Numbered from the stretch's first letter, positions 8,541 to 18,473 are shown. The stretch: DNA of 32,172 bases from UBA1189 sp045594245 (GCA_045594245.1 JAZNYG010000016.1:1-32172); one strand, 5' to 3'. The notes: generated by a model from the sequence alone, not told the origin. A program made the numbers and translations.

Positions 8541-11500
8541 TCATTTTTTCAAATCCATTTCAACATCACACATAATCTGCAATACAATATCGCTAATTTG
8601 GAGTCCCTGTGCGCCACCAAGAGGTATATCATTATCACCGGAAGCCACATCCAGACGGAAAGCAAATTTATCCAATGCAGCCAGATCGGAGCTAGTAGCA
8701 CACTTAATCGACAGTTCCACAGGAGTACCCTTAACATGACTGCCAGTTCCTATCTCAGAACCATCTCCAGCAGGTAGTTCTACACTACCGATCTCAATCT
8801 CCTCTATGACATTGCCATCCACATCAAGCGGTACAAGATCAAGCTTAAGTCCTATAGGCAAGGTATTCTTTAGATTCATTGCAATGGCCAGACCAATATT
8901 TGTTACAGATAGATTCATATCCATGAGCGTCTCCTCCAGATTAATCTTTATCTCAGACACGGTATCCGCATAAGTAAGGTTGAGATCGCTGAATTGGAGA
9001 GGCACCAATACCCCATACTCACACGCCAGTTCCAAGTCATTATTATAATCAATCTGTGTAGTCAGATCTGTGTTAAAATGTGCATTAAGAGCTACATCGA
9101 TATTGTGAGGCAATTCGTTGAGCAATGTACCTAATGCAGGTGCCACCTTTGTCTCATAGCCTTTCTTGGTAATACTATCACTGACAGCAAATAGCCAGCG
9201 TGTAGCCTTCGGTGTGATAGTACCATCAGCATTACGTTGTCCTGCAGCCAGCACAAATGGCTCATCAAACACGAGGCTAGCCGAACTAATAGGCTTACCC
9301 TCTTCATCTTTACCGACAATAGACAGGTCGAATACCAAATCCTGTGCTATGGGGTTGTGAATACCCACCATCAGCTGTGGATTAGCCAATGTCACATTGT
9401 TACTCTCCTTCCGCAAGAAATCCACCTCCTCACCCAAATCGAGTGCAATGGACTGTGCAAACTGAAGATCGAAAGGCACAGAGATAGAATAGTTTCCGCC
9501 CAACTCCAGAGGTTGCGACAAATCCACACGATGCACCACATCCTTTGTTACGATCTGAGGATCGAGCATAAAGTCTATTGAATACGGAAGTTCATTAAGC
9601 AAGGAATCAAGAGTCTCCACAACTACCACCTCATACCCGGGAGCTACAGCATCCTTATTGGAAGTGAAGATCCAGCGAGTAGTATCGGCAACAAGTTTAC
9701 CCTCTGCATCTGGAGAGGCAGCCTTGATACGCAGGTCATCCAACACGACAGTAGAGGTTGAGATAGCATTACCCTCCTTATCGCGACCAACAATAGACAA
9801 ATCCACATCCACAGGCACACCGATGGTATTGTAAAGCGACACCATCAACTCAGGTTTTGTATTAGCCAATGTGAGTCCGTTCTTCTCCAGCTCAGCAAAG
9901 CCATCCTCTATTCCTAATTCAAATGAATCGGTAATCTTTTCGATAGAGCCGCCATAAATACCTGTAAAGTCCTTAAGTACAATCTCGTCCATATCGAAAG
10001 CAATATCCAGTGATACACCCGTATTGAGGATACTGGAGCTCAACTGGGCATTGTCGATAGAAACAAGACCTACGATACTAGCATCTGCATCATACTTCAA
10101 TCTCCGGCCACCATTCTCTGTAGGAGGCAATGCAAGGTAGCCATTCTCAAGAGTGGTAAAGTCTAGGCTATTAACCAAAAGGCTAAACTCGATGTCACTA
10201 CTTTCCTTAAACGAATGGGCAGTTTCTATATGGAGTCCCTCATCTGTAACTGTAACCTTCTCATCATTGCTGCTGATTGCAAACACAGGAGGCAGCGTAA
10301 CATCCAGTTCCAGGTTTACTGGAGCCTCTACAGTCTCAAGTCCCTTTGTCGCAATCTTCAGAGTCATTGCTACCGGGTTCTTGAAGCCAATTGAGTCTAC
10401 CCTATCGATGGGTTCAGTAATGGTATGATCAAGAGGAATAGCTAGATCCTTCTTGATATCAGCCGATACCATATTAGAAACCAACACAGCCTCCTTAATA
10501 CGGAAATCAGTTGCAGGCACATCAAATGTTACGGTTTTATCCTCTATTACATCCAGCACTTGTGAGAGCAACAGGTTTTCCATACCCGCAATACTGAGCA
10601 CACCCTCCTCGCCTGTCCTAGTATTGACTGCAGCTACAGAGATTTCTCCTGTCCAATCAAATACGCCATTCTCAATTACTTGGTTGATATCAATACGGTC
10701 AATGGCTAGCTTCAGTTTACAGTCCACAATATCATTTATCTGCTTAATGTAGATGGCGTTTTCTTCCTTGTCATACCCCAGGTTACCAAAGTCACATGCC
10801 GCTAGGTCAAGCACAAAGTTCTTGGGGAAGGCAATCTTGACCATACAGTCTTCGGTCAATTTAAAAGGATCCAATCCGCTATTCAAAGAGATATTGAGAT
10901 TGATGACATTACGCCCCTTTTCAAAACTTATGTAATTGATTTCTTTCACCAACTCCAGTTTATCTACATTTACGGGAATCTTAAAGGATTGCTTTTCGAA
11001 TTCAAAATCAATATCATCGATAGACGCTTCAATATCCTCTATTTCGATATTGCTAGGCAATATAGAGACATTCATGGTGCGTTTTCCTCCCAGTTCCATG
11101 ATTTCATGGAGGTAAAGAGGATCAAGTGCCGCAATAGTCAGATTTCCTTCTACGCCATCAGCACTGTATCCTACTACGCGAATGTTATAATCAGCGCTAA
11201 ACTTACCGTCTATAATATCCTTGTCTACATTAATCCGCTTAACTGCCAGTTTCCAGTCGTTCTCATAGTTCAGGGCATTGAGGTCTTTCACACGAACTTT
11301 TGTATTATTATCAACAAACTGGGCCATACCATTTGGAATCGAGCTGGAAGAGGGATCAAGAACAAAACCTTCGGGGAAAATAAAGTCCACATAGCTATTG
11401 GCAGCAAGGTTAAATCGGCCCAACTCTCCCGACAAGCTAGAGTGGAATTTCAGATAGTTGCTTCCCTCTTTCAGGTCAATGCCACCAATATGATTAATAT

Positions 11501-13949
11501 AATCCAACGAATCAATAGCAAAGGCATAATCCACCTTTTGAGTATCAAATTTCACATCGATATTGTTCGACTTACCCTTCAGGTCCGTCACAGAAACGGT
11601 TGATTCCTCTACTACGAACTGAACTTCATGTGTTCCGAAGAGTTCCTGTTTGCGCATCTCAGCCAATGAGAAATCACCAACATGAACGACATAGAGCTTA
11701 TCTTCTTCTCCCTTAGCATTGACTGCCTCCAATGTCACGGTTGCATTCAGATCCAATGCATTATCTACAATCTCCTTATTGATATTAATCCGTTTTAGAG
11801 CAAGGGCCCACTTCTTTGATTGCAGCAGAGACAAATCCTCAATTTTGAATGCTTTCAGCTTACTATCATAAGGAAGAGTACAATTATCATAGTCAAACAC
11901 GAAATCTTCAGGGAAGCGCAATGCCACATAACTACCATCAGCGAAGTTCAAATCGCCAAACCCTTTTGATGAAGAAGAAGAGAAATAGATTTTCTGGCTA
12001 GAATCAAATTCTACATAGTCTACAGCTGACACATGTTCAAGACCTTCTACCTTAAACTTAAGTTCAAAGTCCTGCATCTTAAATGGGACATCAATCTCGT
12101 TAGTTCTTCCTGTCGCATCAGTCACTGACATCTCCACTGGAGACACTGACAATTTGATATTACGCTTATCGCACAGTGCACCTACCGTCTCTTTAAGTGC
12201 AATATTATCCACAGCACCAATTGTCAAGACCTCTTCTTTTGTTCCCGACACAGCCTTTACGATAGCCTTAGTTTTGAAGTCAAGAGTGCCATTAGGTACT
12301 TCACTTTGGATTCTTACCTCACGGATAGGCAATACCCACTCCGCATTGCTAAACACCGACATACTAGAAACCTCAAAGTCGTTAGTTCCAGCCACACGCT
12401 TTACCCCTTCAGGCAATGTCACATTATCTGTAAATACATACTCATCGGGGAATGAAACTACGATCTTACAATTGGAAGCCAGATCAAACTTATCAAAATC
12501 ATTATCAATACCCGTTATAAAATGAAGTTGGCTCACTTCAGGGTCCAATACCACCTTGTCAATATAACCGATGTAATCCAAATCTTTTATTGAGACGGGA
12601 ATCTCGAATTCTTCATTCTCAAACTCCTTCTCGATAGGATTGGTATCTCCGTATGCTTCTTTCACGTCAAAAGCGACATCAAGGCTAACCGAATAGGTAA
12701 GACCCTCTTTGATATCTGCCACAGAAATGCCCTTTGGCAAGGTCTTTGAACCAGACACTTTATAGTTGATTGTACAGGTTGCTTCATCCTCCATCTGTAA
12801 GGTTCTGCCATCTGCTGAATAGAACTTATCATCGTTCAGATTATTAATCTCTTTCAAATAAAAACGTATGATTGTCTTTTCTCCATCAGCTGCCAAATCC
12901 CTTACATAAATCTCATGGTCATTCACCAAAGTACAATGTGCGTCATCATAAAGTGCCAGCTTATAATTCGCGGGAAAATCAATATCAAAGTCAATAGAGC
13001 GATTCAGACCGTCCAGAAGTACGGGGTTCTTTACCTCAAACTCCACGAGTGAACCTTTTTGGTTTTCATCCGAGTTTGCCAATTCCACCCTATTGAAGTG
13101 CTTTATCTCCTTGGGCAAATCATACTTAAATTTAATTTCTACTTGAGTTTGAGATTTCTCTTCAATATCAAACGGAGCCGTAAAATCGAATTGAAGTTTG
13201 AAATCTTCAGCCTTACCATCCAAGAAATCATTGACCTCATCTGTAGACAGCATAGCTGAGTGACTGCTACTAAACGCCGGTGTGGTGATTTCATCTACTG
13301 GGATATCGTCAACATCAAACTCAAAATCCTTACTCACCGGGTCCGTTTCACCTGTCACCTCTATATCATCAAGATTGAATGAGGTATTCTCTGTATACTT
13401 ATCTATAAGGATGTTGTCTAATTCTATTGTAGGGATATCGAAAGTCACATCACGATTATCTGCAGCAATAGACAGAGGATCGAGCGAGAAGTTACCGATC
13501 GACAAGTTTATCTCCTCATGGATAGCATTCAATGATACATCTGACAGTTTCACATTCTGGAACGACATAGAATCACTCAGCTTGAATGCGGGGAAGTTGA
13601 AGCGAATCTCCTGCAGATCAATACCGATAGGGTCAATATCCGAAGATAGCTTAGACACCTCCTTTAATACCCCCAGGTCTTTTTGGGCAACACGGCTCAC
13701 TATACTGTCATTAAACGACAAGCTATAGGTCCGCGTCACACTGTCAGACTCCAATACAGGAATGGACGATACGTCCAAGATCGAATCCAATACGATGGGG
13801 CGCAAGCTACCTAAAGGTAATGCAATGCGGTTTCCCTCAATCTTCATGTCCATCATAACCTCTTTGTTCAAATCGTAGGTGTCGTCCACACACGAACAAA
13901 GAAACATTGACACTCCCATCAAGAAGTATCCAAGATCCTTTTTACGCAT
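8541..13949 (-). CDS. Giant repeat-containing surface lipoprotein (unknown function)
   Basis: An 1802-residue protein, family not recognised. The chosen ATG (MRKKDLGYFLMGVSMFLCSC) gives a signal peptide with a Cys near residue 20 and an acidic VDDTYD after it, suggesting a lipoprotein possibly exported to the surface. The 21 upstream codons of the longer frame are rejected because they precede a normal 5' leader. Four tandem repeats of about 180 residues start near 444, 623, 801 and 983. Each has a D-Y-I-x-x-I-type strand, F-P-x-x-F-V-x-D, and W/K-L-A-(V/L)-x-R-I-x-(V/I). Two C-terminal repeats of about 160 residues (near 1360 and 1520) share LAN-P-LMV, DLSIVG-D-EG, TRW-F and LLNELP; a third partial copy starts near 1682. 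Composition is acidic and all-beta in character. It is co-directional with the DUF5723 barrel gene. Confidence 0.8.
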   Translation of the reverse strand: MRKKDLGYFLMGVSMFLCSCVDDTYDLNKEVMMDMKIEGNRIALPLGSLRPIVLDSILDVSSIPVLESDSVTRTYSLSFNDSIVSRVAQKDLGVLKEVSKLSSDIDPIGIDLQEIRFNFPAFKLSDSMSFQNVKLSDVSLNAIHEEINLSIGNFSLDPLSIAADNRDVTFDIPTIELDNILIDKYTENTSFNLDDIEVTGETDPVSKDFEFDVDDIPVDEITTPAFSSSHSAMLSTDEVNDFLDGKAEDFKLQFDFTAPFDIEEKSQTQVEIKFKYDLPKEIKHFNRVELANSDENQKGSLVEFEVKNPVLLDGLNRSIDFDIDFPANYKLALYDDAHCTLVNDHEIYVRDLAADGEKTIIRFYLKEINNLNDDKFYSADGRTLQMEDEATCTINYKVSGSKTLPKGISVADIKEGLTYSVSLDVAFDVKEAYGDTNPIEKEFENEEFEIPVSIKDLDYIGYIDKVVLDPEVSQLHFITGIDNDFDKFDLASNCKIVVSFPDEYVFTDNVTLPEGVKRVAGTNDFEVSSMSVFSNAEWVLPIREVRIQSEVPNGTLDFKTKAIVKAVSGTKEEVLTIGAVDNIALKETVGALCDKRNIKLSVSPVEMSVTDATGRTNEIDVPFKMQDFELKFKVEGLEHVSAVDYVEFDSSQKIYFSSSSSKGFGDLNFADGSYVALRFPEDFVFDYDNCTLPYDSKLKAFKIEDLSLLQSKKWALALKRININKEIVDNALDLNATVTLEAVNAKGEEDKLYVVHVGDFSLAEMRKQELFGTHEVQFVVEESTVSVTDLKGKSNNIDVKFDTQKVDYAFAIDSLDYINHIGGIDLKEGSNYLKFHSSLSGELGRFNLAANSYVDFIFPEGFVLDPSSSSIPNGMAQFVDNNTKVRVKDLNALNYENDWKLAVKRINVDKDIIDGKFSADYNIRVVGYSADGVEGNLTIAALDPLYLHEIMELGGKRTMNVSILPSNIEIEDIEASIDDIDFEFEKQSFKIPVNVDKLELVKEINYISFEKGRNVINLNISLNSGLDPFKLTEDCMVKIAFPKNFVLDLAACDFGNLGYDKEENAIYIKQINDIVDCKLKLAIDRIDINQVIENGVFDWTGEISVAAVNTRTGEEGVLSIAGMENLLLSQVLDVIEDKTVTFDVPATDFRIKEAVLVSNMVSADIKKDLAIPLDHTITEPIDRVDSIGFKNPVAMTLKIATKGLETVEAPVNLELDVTLPPVFAISSNDEKVTVTDEGLHIETAHSFKESSDIEFSLLVNSLDFTTLENGYLALPPTENGGRRLKYDADASIVGLVSIDNAQLSSSILNTGVSLDIAFDMDEIVLKDFTGIYGGSIEKITDSFELGIEDGFAELEKNGLTLANTKPELMVSLYNTIGVPVDVDLSIVGRDKEGNAISTSTVVLDDLRIKAASPDAEGKLVADTTRWIFTSNKDAVAPGYEVVVVETLDSLLNELPYSIDFMLDPQIVTKDVVHRVDLSQPLELGGNYSISVPFDLQFAQSIALDLGEEVDFLRKESNNVTLANPQLMVGIHNPIAQDLVFDLSIVGKDEEGKPISSASLVFDEPFVLAAGQRNADGTITPKATRWLFAVSDSITKKGYETKVAPALGTLLNELPHNIDVALNAHFNTDLTTQIDYNNDLELACEYGVLVPLQFSDLNLTYADTVSEIKINLEETLMDMNLSVTNIGLAIAMNLKNTLPIGLKLDLVPLDVDGNVIEEIEIGSVELPAGDGSEIGTGSHVKGTPVELSIKCATSSDLAALDKFAFRLDVASGDNDIPLGGAQGLQISDIVLQIMCDVEMDLKK

Positions 13950-14036
13950 AGTATTGTTTTTTATGTTATGTTTGCATTTTCTCACTTTCCCGGCTCTTCT
14001 TGCAAAAGCCACATCCCCACAACCTTGTCAACGTCA

Positions 14037-14068
14037 CAAAGGTAGTATAAAAAAAAGTAGTTAACAAA
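14037..14068 (-). promoter_or_regulatory. Promoter of the giant lipoprotein operon
   Basis: On the minus strand TTTG (14068-14065), then 20 bases, then TACCTTTG (14044-14037), an exact TAnnTTTG. The ATG at 13949 follows after a leader of roughly 80 bases. The -33 box sits in the loop of the adjacent terminator hairpin. Confidence 0.65.
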
Positions 14069-14085
14069 ATTGAAAACTACTTTTT
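14049..14085 (-). terminator. Terminator of the DUF308 gene
   Basis: Arms 14052-14062 (AAAAAGTAGTT) and 14075-14085 are perfect inverted repeats of 11 bp with a 12-base loop. On the minus strand a run of eight T (14056-14049) overlaps and follows the second arm. It lies about 35 bases downstream of the DUF308 stop. Confidence 0.65.
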
Positions 14086-14118
14086 ATTTATTAATGCTTA
14101 TATTTTAACATCTCATCT

Positions 14119-14670
14119 TCATGGTCCTACCACCTCTGCATCTTCTATTTCGATAGGCCGCTTGGCGTATTTATGCTGCTTAGCTGTGCGCACAGCTGCT
14201 ATCACATCATTCAACGCACTGATAATACAGCCGATTCCCATCAATATAAAAGGAAGAGCAGCAGCCTCAAAGGGGTTGAACAAGACAAATATGCCCAGCA
14301 GCAGCACTATTCCCGGCAGTACATACAATGGCCATGCCACAGGCACCACCCGACTCGATACCGACAGTCCTGCCAGCTGATATATGCCCAATGCTACCAG
14401 GACACCACCTATCACATACATAAAGAAGCCCACAAAGACAGCCGGAGCTACTACCATCCATAGTCCCAAGATAAAACTACCCAAGGCAGCCAAAGGAAAC
14501 ATGCGCCGTTGTGCCATATGTCGAATATAGGAAACCAAGGAGACCAACCCTGGAAGCATCAACAATGCTCCTACAGCTATCACAAGAATACTCAAGGCGC
14601 TATCGCCCAGTACTAGGAACAGCACACCCATAAGCAGCACGCTGATACTCCTGACTATCTGCACATTCAT
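14119..14670 (-). CDS. DUF308 (HdeD-like) membrane protein
   Basis: A 183-residue protein built almost entirely of about six hydrophobic helices in pairs, for example SISVLLMGVLFLVLG, LGSFILGLWMVVAP, GGVLVALGIYQL and VLPGIVLLLGIFVLFNP. The FNP and GIYQL positions fit the DUF308 repeat seen in HdeD, an acid-stress-related inner-membrane protein of E. coli. The C-terminal 35 residues are polar (VRTAKQHKYAKRPIEIEDAEV). It has its own promoter (14693-14724) and terminator (14049-14085), so it is probably monocistronic. Its function in Bacteroidetes is not known. Confidence 0.8.
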   Translation of the reverse strand: MNVQIVRSISVLLMGVLFLVLGDSALSILVIAVGALLMLPGLVSLVSYIRHMAQRRMFPLAALGSFILGLWMVVAPAVFVGFFMYVIGGVLVALGIYQLAGLSVSSRVVPVAWPLYVLPGIVLLLGIFVLFNPFEAAALPFILMGIGCIISALNDVIAAVRTAKQHKYAKRPIEIEDAEVVGP

Positions 14671-14692
14671 ATTATAACATTTTTTAGTATCG

Positions 14693-14724
14693 CGAAAATA
14701 ACGAGTTTTACATTATCCGCCAAA
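14693..14724 (-). promoter_or_regulatory. Promoter of the DUF308 gene
   Basis: On the minus strand TTTG (14724-14721), 20 bases, then TATTTTCG (14700-14693), one base from TAnnTTTG. The ATG at 14670 is about 22 bases downstream. Confidence 0.5.
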
Positions 14725-14733
14725 CAACTACTC

Positions 14734-14764
14734 TTAAAGTTTTACAAAACACACAAAACTTTAA
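14734..14764. repeat. Inverted repeat in the divergent DUF308/ansA intergenic region
   Basis: TTAAAGTTTT (14734-14743) and AAAACTTTAA (14755-14764) form a perfect 10-bp inverted repeat with an 11-base spacer. It lies between the two divergent promoters, so it could be an operator. No regulator gene is adjacent. Confidence 0.35.
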
Positions 14765-14790
14765 AAAGAAACATTCATTCTATCCGATTG

Positions 14791-14822
14791 TTTGTCGATA
14801 CAACAGATTTTCATTACCTTCG
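14791..14822 (+). promoter_or_regulatory. Promoter of the ansA/S9 peptidase pair
   Basis: TTTG (14791-14794), 20 bases, then TACCTTCG (14815-14822), one base from consensus. The ansA ATG follows 28 bases later. Confidence 0.6.
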
Positions 14823-14850
14823 CATTCGTTAATCAAAGATTCAGCGATTT

Positions 14851-15891
14851 ATGAGTCACCATGCACCTGCTTCCATATTATTGATTTACACGGGCGGCAC
14901 CATCGGTATGATACAGAATCCCGATACCGGAGCTTTGGAGAACTTCAACTTCGACCAACTCCTGCACCATGTACCCGAAATCAAGCAGTTCAACCTCGAC
15001 ATATTCTCCTACGCCTTCACTCCGCCAATCGACTCGTCGGACATGAACCCCACCTTTTGGGCCGAACTCGTAGGCATCATCTATAGCAACTATGAGCGAT
15101 ACGATGGCTTTGTCATCCTGCACGGTACCGACACGATGGCCTTCACCGCCTCGGCTCTCAGCTTCATGCTCGAAGGGCTGATGAAACCTGTCATACTCAC
15201 CGGCAGCCAGCTTCCCATCGGTGCACTCCGTACCGATGGCAAGGAGAACCTCCTTACAGCTATCGAGATTGCGGCAGCAAAGAATCCTGACGGCACGCCT
15301 ATCGTACCCGAAGTATGTGTGTTCTTCCACGAGAAGCTCATGCGCGGCAACCGCACTACCAAGATCAGTGCCGAGAACTTCGACGCCTTCGAATCAAACA
15401 ACTACCCTATCTTAGCCCATTCGGGTATCGAGATCCAATATCACCACCACTTCATAAAACCCTACAATCCCGAGAGTGAGCTCATTCCCCATTACGAAAT
15501 GGATAGCAATATCCTCATTCTATCACTCTTTCCTGGCATACAGCCAGGCATCGTGGAGCAGGTGTTGCGAAGCCCGGAGCTCAAGGGTATCATCTTCCGC
15601 ACCTTCGGCAGCGGCAATGCGCCACGCTTCCCGTGGCTTACCGAAGCACTCGCCGAAGCCACCAAGAGAGGAAAGATTATCGTGAACATCACCCAGTGCA
15701 GCACTGGCAGTGTCAAGATGCGCATGTATGAGACCGGACGCCAACTCCTCGAAGCCGGTATCATCAGCGGCCACGACTCTACCGTAGAGGCAGCCCTAAC
15801 CAAGCTGATGTATCTCCTCGGGCAAGGTCTATCTCCTGAGAATATACGTACCGAGATGAAGCGCTCTATCGCTGGGGAGATTAGTGTGTAG
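14851..15891 (+). CDS. ansA: Type I (cytoplasmic) L-asparaginase
   Basis: A 346-residue enzyme that hydrolyses asparagine to aspartate and ammonia. The first active-site motif is LLIYTGGTIGMI with the probable nucleophile Thr14. The second motif HGTDTMAFTASALSFML has His91-Thr95. TGSQLPIGALRTDGKEN follows, as usual in the family. No signal peptide is present, which favours the cytoplasmic AnsA type over the periplasmic AnsB type. The ATG is supported by the promoter just upstream. The S9 peptidase gene begins 48 bases after the stop with no separate promoter seen, so the pair may be co-transcribed, linking peptide and asparagine breakdown. Confidence 0.95.
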   Translation: MSHHAPASILLIYTGGTIGMIQNPDTGALENFNFDQLLHHVPEIKQFNLDIFSYAFTPPIDSSDMNPTFWAELVGIIYSNYERYDGFVILHGTDTMAFTASALSFMLEGLMKPVILTGSQLPIGALRTDGKENLLTAIEIAAAKNPDGTPIVPEVCVFFHEKLMRGNRTTKISAENFDAFESNNYPILAHSGIEIQYHHHFIKPYNPESELIPHYEMDSNILILSLFPGIQPGIVEQVLRSPELKGIIFRTFGSGNAPRFPWLTEALAEATKRGKIIVNITQCSTGSVKMRMYETGRQLLEAGIISGHDSTVEAALTKLMYLLGQGLSPENIRTEMKRSIAGEISV

Positions 15892-15939
15892 GGCGCACCA
15901 TTAAGAGACAACAACCATTAATAACAAGATACAAGCACA

Positions 15940-18177
15940 ATGAAAAAACTACTGTCACTCATGCTCCTCGCTTGCCTTAGCAGCACATTAATGGCGCAAG
16001 GCACTGTGGAGGACTACAAGCGAGCCTTTGCACAAAGAGCCAAGTATTCAGGCAAGGTGTATTACGACAATGTACAGCCCAGCTGGATTGGTGGTACCCA
16101 CCACTTCTGGTATGTGCGCAACACTCCCGACGGACGCATCTACGTCCTCGTGAATGCCGAGAAGCAGAAACGTACCGAACTCTTCAACCACGACAAGCTG
16201 GCCAAAGCCCTCAAGGAGGCAACCAAGCGTGACTATCGTGCCACTGCACTCCACCTCGACCGCCTCATGGTAGAAGAGAAGCTCGACGTTATCCATTTCC
16301 AGACCAACGGACATCGCTGGACGTACAACATCCGCAAGAACCAGCTCACCGATGACGGTGCCCTGCAGCAGCGTCAGGGCCGCCAGCGTCACTGGATGGA
16401 GCGCGACGATGAGTTGGAAGCAGCTCCCGTCACCTCACCCGACGGCAAGTACATCGCCTACATCAAGAACCATAATATATATGTACGCGAGCGCGCGACA
16501 GGCCGCGAGCGCCAGCTCAGTATCGACGGCACACTGGCCAACTACTACTCGGCCTACATACAATGGAGCCCCGACAGCCGCAAAGTGGTATCGTGCAAGA
16601 TACGCCCCACCGAGAAGCGCTACGTATACTATGTGGAGTCCTCACCGGCCGATCAACTGCAGCCCAAGCTCCACAAGCAGGAGTATGCCAAGCCCGGCGA
16701 TGAGCTCCCCTTCAAAGTACCCTGCATCTATGAAGTTGAGACAGGCCGTGCCATCATCCCCTCAACCGAACTCTTCAATCACCAATACTACATCAGCCAC
16801 CCCTCTTGGGACAAGGATAGCCGTAGCATCACCTTCGAGTACAACGAGCGTGGCCATCAGAACTACCGCATATTGGAGGTTTCTGCCGAGGACGGCACCG
16901 TGCGCCCCATCATCGAGGAGAGCAGCGACAAGTATGTCAACTACTCACGCATCTATCGCCACCACCTGAAGGACGGCAAGCGCATCATCTGGTCGAGCGA
17001 GCGCGACAACTGGAACCACCTTTACATGTACGACCGCGCCACAGGCAAGCCCACTCACCAGATTACCAAGGGCGAATGGTACGTGCGCGACATCATCCGT
17101 ATCGACGAGGAGAACGAGCAGATTTACTTCTCTGCCAACGGCGTGCAAACCGACGAAGACCCCTACCACATCCGCTACTACCGTGTAGGCTTCGATGGCA
17201 ACGGGCTCACCGACCTCACCCCTGAGCGTGGTACCCATAAGGCATGGTTCTCACGCGACATGCAGTACCTGGTAGATGTATACTCCACCGCCAACGATGC
17301 TCCTGTAGCCGTACTCCGCAGTGCCGAGGATGGCAGTGCCGTGATGGCTCTTGAGACTGCCGACATCAGCCGCCTCGAAGCTGAGGGATGGCGTGCACCA
17401 GAGGTATTTGCCGCCAAGGGCCGCGACGGCAAGACCGATATGTGGGGACTTATCATCCGCCCGTCAAACTTTGACCCCAACAAGAAATACCCCATCCTTG
17501 AGTACATCTACCAAGGCCCCGGCGACCACTACGTGCCCAAGGCTTTCACCGCCCACCATTATTATATGAGTTCGATTGCCGAGCTTGGCTTCATCGTAGT
17601 CTTTGTTGACGGTATGGGCACTTCGTTCCGTTCACGCGAATTCGAGAACGTATGCTACAAAAACCTCAAAGATGCCGGCCTGCCCGACCATATCAGCTGG
17701 ATACGTGCCGCTGCAGAGAAATATCCTTACATGGATATCGACCGCGTAGGCATCTACGGCTGCTCGGCTGGCGGCCAGGAGGCTATGACTGCCGTACTCT
17801 TCCACCCCGACTTCTACAAGGCTGCCTACTCAGCCTGCGGATGCCACGACAACCGCATGGACAAGATATGGTGGAACGAGCAATGGTTGGGCTACCCCGT
17901 GGGAGACCAGTACAAGGAAGGCAGCAATGTGGAAAACGCTCACCTGCTCACCCGTCCACTGATGCTTGTCGTGGGCGAGATGGACGACAATGTAGACCCC
18001 GCCTCTACCATGCAAGTAGTGAATGCGCTCATCAAGGCCGACAAGGACTTTGAGTTCGTCTTCCTCCCCGGCCAGCGCCACACCATGGGCGAGGCCTTTG
18101 GCGAGCACAAGCGCTACGACTTCTTCGTGCGCCATCTGCTCGGTGTGAACCCACCCAGTTGGAATGAACTGAAATAA
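15940..18177 (+). CDS. S9 family dipeptidyl peptidase (DPP IV-like), exported
   Basis: A 745-residue serine peptidase with a signal peptide (MKKLLSLMLLACLSSTLMA, cleavage near residue 19), so periplasmic or surface exposed. The N-terminal half is the DPP IV beta-propeller (about 80-470), with repeats such as PDGKYIAYIKNHNIYVRE and SPDSRKVVSCKI. The C-terminal alpha/beta hydrolase (about 500-745) carries the catalytic Ser609 in GIYGCSAGGQ, Asp682/683 in GEMDDNVDP and His714 in GQRHTMG. The nucleophile elbow is GCSAGG rather than the GWSYGG common in DPP IV, which may reflect a different subfamily specificity. Known relatives in Bacteroidales release dipeptides from oligopeptides for amino-acid fermentation. 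The adjacent asparaginase fits that use. Confidence 0.92.
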   Translation: MKKLLSLMLLACLSSTLMAQGTVEDYKRAFAQRAKYSGKVYYDNVQPSWIGGTHHFWYVRNTPDGRIYVLVNAEKQKRTELFNHDKLAKALKEATKRDYRATALHLDRLMVEEKLDVIHFQTNGHRWTYNIRKNQLTDDGALQQRQGRQRHWMERDDELEAAPVTSPDGKYIAYIKNHNIYVRERATGRERQLSIDGTLANYYSAYIQWSPDSRKVVSCKIRPTEKRYVYYVESSPADQLQPKLHKQEYAKPGDELPFKVPCIYEVETGRAIIPSTELFNHQYYISHPSWDKDSRSITFEYNERGHQNYRILEVSAEDGTVRPIIEESSDKYVNYSRIYRHHLKDGKRIIWSSERDNWNHLYMYDRATGKPTHQITKGEWYVRDIIRIDEENEQIYFSANGVQTDEDPYHIRYYRVGFDGNGLTDLTPERGTHKAWFSRDMQYLVDVYSTANDAPVAVLRSAEDGSAVMALETADISRLEAEGWRAPEVFAAKGRDGKTDMWGLIIRPSNFDPNKKYPILEYIYQGPGDHYVPKAFTAHHYYMSSIAELGFIVVFVDGMGTSFRSREFENVCYKNLKDAGLPDHISWIRAAAEKYPYMDIDRVGIYGCSAGGQEAMTAVLFHPDFYKAAYSACGCHDNRMDKIWWNEQWLGYPVGDQYKEGSNVENAHLLTRPLMLVVGEMDDNVDPASTMQVVNALIKADKDFEFVFLPGQRHTMGEAFGEHKRYDFFVRHLLGVNPPSWNELK

Positions 18178-18270
18178 TCTATCTCCAACGATCCAACGGG
18201 GCAGATTAATCATATACCATTCACTCAGCGAAGATACGAATAAACAACAAAACAAAGCGTAGAAGACAAA

Positions 18271-18300
18271 GTTTTCATTATCGTTCAGCAAAGCTGTCCT
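18271..18300. repeat. Hexamer array plus CAGCAAAGCTGTCCT core, copy 1
   Basis: GTTTTC ATTATC GTTCAG are three degenerate 6-base units leading into CAGCAAAGCTGTCCT. The same arrangement recurs at 22415-22457. It lies in the 296-base gap after the S9 peptidase; the rest of that gap holds a heptamer array and a terminator. Confidence 0.6.
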
Positions 18301-18332
18301 CTCGACCCTCGAACTTCAAACTTCGTGCTTCG
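18298..18332. repeat. Degenerate heptamer array (AACTTCG type)
   Basis: Five adjoining 7-base units: CCTCTCG ACCCTCG AACTTCA AACTTCG TGCTTCG. It is continuous with the preceding CAGCAAAGCTGTCCT element and noncoding. Confidence 0.5.
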
Positions 18333-18373
18333 TGGCCACTCGGGAGTAATCGTGAAGATAACCATCAAGGGAT

Positions 18374-18414
18374 AAAAAACAATAAAGGCTGCATCAATGA
18401 TGCAGCCTTTATTG
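18374..18414 (-). terminator. Terminator downstream of the aminotransferase relic
   Basis: CAATAAAGGCTGCATCA (18380-18396) and its exact complement (18398-18414) give a 17-bp palindrome. On the minus strand it is followed by TTTTTT (18379-18374). It probably ended the polysaccharide operon before that region was rearranged. Confidence 0.7.
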
Positions 18415-18473
18415 TCAGAAATTCCGAAACAAATTAGCTCTTGATCGGCGACAGAGTTGCAATTACTCACTAA

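Noticed and set aside
13950..14012. 21-residue N-terminal extension of the giant lipoprotein
   Set aside because: It would place charged residues ahead of a clear signal peptide; the region is better read as a 5' leader after the TACCTTTG promoter.
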